DNA from: Pseudoalteromonas prydzensis | GTDB lineage: Bacteria > Pseudomonadota > Gammaproteobacteria > Enterobacterales > Alteromonadaceae | Direction: 5' to 3' | Assembly: GCF_001661495.1 (NCBI RefSeq) | Contig: NZ_BDDT01000014.1 | Span: 1 to 64,000 of the forward strand | DNA length: 64,000 nt | Shown: piece by piece, positions 62,335-64,000 of the stretch | How positions within the stretch are numbered: position 1 is the first letter of the stretch | Layout of the letters: every line of letters starts with the position of its first letter | Notes under the pieces: generated by a model | The model's database searches: none | What the model was told of the DNA's origin: nothing | The model's input: only the letters and a program-made list of their open reading frames with translations | Made by a program: the position numbers and the translations under genes

Positions 62335-63324
62335 ATGGATTTTAACACTGAACGTGCACGTATTTTAGTTGTTGATGATGAGCCCGCAAACCTTAAAGTA
62401 ATGCGCGAAGTTTTAGGGGATCAATATCGCCTGTCTTTTGCAAAGTCGGGGGATGCCGCGCTTGCACTCGTTGCAAAAGAGCTACCCAAACTCATTCTAC
62501 TCGATATTATGATGCCGAACATGAGCGGCTTTGAAGTATGCCAGCGTTTAAAAGAAAACCCGCAAACACAACATATTCCGATCATTTTTGTCACCGCCCT
62601 TGCCGATGAGAGTGATGAATTTAAAGGCTTTGAAATTGGTGCGGTAGATTACATTACCAAGCCTATCAGCCCAGCAATCGTGCGCGCCCGGGTTAAAACT
62701 CACTTATCCTTAGTACAAGCAGAACAATTAAAGCAAGCCCATGTTGACTTGGTTCATCGCTTAGGCTGCGCCGCTGAATACAAAGATACCGATACCGGCG
62801 AACATATTGCGCGGATGAGTAAATACAGTAAAATTTTAGCCCTGGCTTACGGTATGGATGAACAACACGCTGAGCTACTAAGACAAGCCGCCCCGATGCA
62901 CGACGTAGGTAAAATTGGTATACCCGATGCAATCCTACTCAAACCAGGTAAATTAACCAGTGAAGAGTTTGAGTATATGAAAGAGCATGCGCAAATTGGC
63001 GCAAAAATATTAGCCAACTCACCATCGCCATTATTGCAACTGGCACACTTACTTGCCATGGAGCATCATGAAAAATGGGATGGTTCTGGTTATCCAAAGG
63101 GTCTAAAAGGCGAGCAAATTTCTATTGAAGGGCGAATTGTTGCGATTGCTGATGTATTCGATGCCCTCACATCAAAACGCCCATACAAGCAAGCTTGGAG
63201 CGTTGAGGAAGCATTTGCACATATGCGCGAACAAGCCGGCAAACACTTTGATCCGCAACTGGTAGCTTTATTTGAGGGCCAACTAGATGCAATTTTAGAA
63301 GTGTATTCTCTCTATCAAAATTAG
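62335..63324 (+). CDS. response regulator with HD-GYP domain
   Basis: 329 residues. Receiver with DDEPANLKVM and phospho-acceptor D57 in ILLDIMMP, and lysine in ITKPIS. HD-GYP domain with HDVGKIGIPD and HHEKWDGSGYPKG, both motifs intact. Predicted cyclic-di-GMP phosphodiesterase switched on by the upstream MHYT kinase, with which it shares an operon (3 bp gap). Confidence 0.93.
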   Translation: MDFNTERARILVVDDEPANLKVMREVLGDQYRLSFAKSGDAALALVAKELPKLILLDIMMPNMSGFEVCQRLKENPQTQHIPIIFVTALADESDEFKGFEIGAVDYITKPISPAIVRARVKTHLSLVQAEQLKQAHVDLVHRLGCAAEYKDTDTGEHIARMSKYSKILALAYGMDEQHAELLRQAAPMHDVGKIGIPDAILLKPGKLTSEEFEYMKEHAQIGAKILANSPSPLLQLAHLLAMEHHEKWDGSGYPKGLKGEQISIEGRIVAIADVFDALTSKRPYKQAWSVEEAFAHMREQAGKHFDPQLVALFEGQLDAILEVYSLYQN

Positions 63325-63337
63325 CGGTGTAGAGCGG

Positions 63338-63727
63338 TTATATATTCGCAGCGATGTAAACATGGTCATGAGAGGTAATTTCATGGCTATTGCCACTTAA
63401 ATCTTGAAAATAAACCGAATAGGTCACCTGATGATCTGCAATTACGGTTTTAATATTGAGCGCATGTAAGTGCTTTAACCAGGCAATAAACTGCTCACCC
63501 GATGCAGCAAAGGCAATACCTTTACTTTTGCCTTCGGCCTCAAACAGCGCTAAACGGATGGTCGCCTGTGCATCTTCTAAAGTTAACGGCCCTTTCCCTT
63601 CATCCCAAAAAGCCAGCTCTGGCACAATATCAAAGCCTAATACCGTTTTGTACCAGCTCACAGCTTGCTTAAGATCCACCACATTTAAGTGGCAATGGTC
63701 GACACCAGATAAAGCAGGTATTGCCAT
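63338..63727 (-). CDS. VOC-family (glyoxalase/bleomycin-resistance fold) protein
   Basis: 129 residues, one VOC domain: GVDHCHLNVVDLKQAVSWYKTVLGF at the start and VYFQDLSGNSHEITS near the end, with the metal-ligand histidine and glutamate at the usual places. Substrate unknown. Its ATG adjoins the stop of the HD-hydrolase gene upstream on the same strand, so the two are co-transcribed. It converges on the HD-GYP gene with a 13-bp gap. Confidence 0.85.
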   Translation of the reverse strand: MAIPALSGVDHCHLNVVDLKQAVSWYKTVLGFDIVPELAFWDEGKGPLTLEDAQATIRLALFEAEGKSKGIAFAASGEQFIAWLKHLHALNIKTVIADHQVTYSVYFQDLSGNSHEITSHDHVYIAANI

Positions 63728-64000
63728 TAGCCTATCTCCGATTTAAGTTGTTCAATAAACACCCGCATATACTCAGTACGACGCGCCGCTTCTGCCTTTG
63801 CTGACGGTGTATTCATACTTTTTGCAATATGCAACAGCTTGATGAAGAAGTGATCTAATGTATACAAAGTATCATCTGGACTGCGTTGCTCGCAAAATGG
63901 ATCGTCCGGATGATATAAATTGCGCCCGATTGAGCCCCCTACTTTCATACAGCGGCTAACCCCAATCGCGCCAAGTGCATCCATTCGGTCGGCATCTTGG
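63727..64000 (-). CDS. HD-domain hydrolase, 5' end cut by the window
   Basis: Only the C-terminal about 90 residues are present and the frame is open to the window edge. QDADRMDALGAIGVSRC is the conserved aspartate-containing block of YedJ-type HD phosphohydrolases, followed by a DDTLYTLDHFFIKLL helix. The ATG inside DRM (63984) is internal and not the true start. It overlaps or abuts the VOC gene. Confidence 0.75.
   Translation of the reverse strand, partial: QDADRMDALGAIGVSRCMKVGGSIGRNLYHPDDPFCEQRSPDDTLYTLDHFFIKLLHIAKSMNTPSAKAEAARRTEYMRVFIEQLKSEIG

Overview
The window looks like chromosome of a marine gammaproteobacterium of the order Alteromonadales, most likely Pseudoalteromonas. The protein set is typical of that group (ZipA, Smc, LolB, CysZ, SirB1/SirB2, RlmM, GcvA, long Ctc-type L25, YbeZ/YbeY/CorC/Lnt, HD-GYP regulators), the DNA is moderately AT-rich, and tRNA genes are strongly amplified. 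I identify it from protein family and gene order, not from a database match.

Layout. (1) Bases 1-3.9 kb hold two divergent tRNA operons. One runs leftward: Ala-GGC then six Glu-TTC. The other runs rightward: seven Val-TAC. Both are interspersed with degenerate tRNA-like copies, and the left edge is a 7-bp satellite. (2) 3.9-10.9 kb: a receiver-TPR protein, msrA-msrB, and zipA-ligA followed by three small membrane-protein genes. (3) 11-20.7 kb: smc, a SpoU/TrmH methyltransferase, a YjgN/M48-protease/membrane-protein operon, and speA-speB for putrescine synthesis. (4) 20.9-28.6 kb: a GNAT enzyme, an unrecognised 463-residue protein, a sulfotransferase-like protein, an NTF2-like secreted protein, cysZ, a YkgJ-like protein, rlmM, a ygdD-like gene, a hydrolase and gcvA. 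(5) 28.7-42.1 kb: leftward hemA-prfA-prmC-(HD-GYP regulator)-sirB2-sirB1-(DUF819)-kdsA, and divergently lolB-ispE-prs-rplY-pth-ychF. (6) 42.3-50.9 kb: a Met/Leu/Gln tRNA operon with its own 7-bp satellite, then ubiF and divergent miaB-ybeZ-ybeY-corC-lnt. (7) 50.9-58.7 kb: an accessory stretch with a decayed relE toxin beside an intact antitoxin, small DUF genes, an RRM protein, an M28 peptidase, a PDC-sensor membrane protein, two tRNA-Tyr genes, a YgjP-type protease and a pentapeptide-repeat potassium channel. (8) 58.9-64 kb: an MHYT-PAS hybrid histidine kinase coupled to an HD-GYP response regulator, a VOC protein, and an HD hydrolase cut by the window edge.

The core genes serve translation (tRNAs, prfA, prmC, hemA, rplY, pth, ychF, ybeY, miaB, rlmM), envelope and lipid assembly (kdsA, lolB, lnt, ispE) and division or DNA joining (zipA, smc, ligA). 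Several blocks match gene neighbourhoods known from E. coli: ligA-zipA near Ala/Val tRNAs, gcvA-ygdD-rlmM, hemA-prfA-prmC-kdsA with lolB-ispE-prs, and Met/Leu/Gln tRNAs beside ubiF-miaB-lnt. The least conventional features are the decaying tRNA arrays with heptamer satellites, a receiver domain without its phospho-acceptor aspartate, a channel carrying a CX9CX9CX2H module, and a relE fossil that yields no long ORF.
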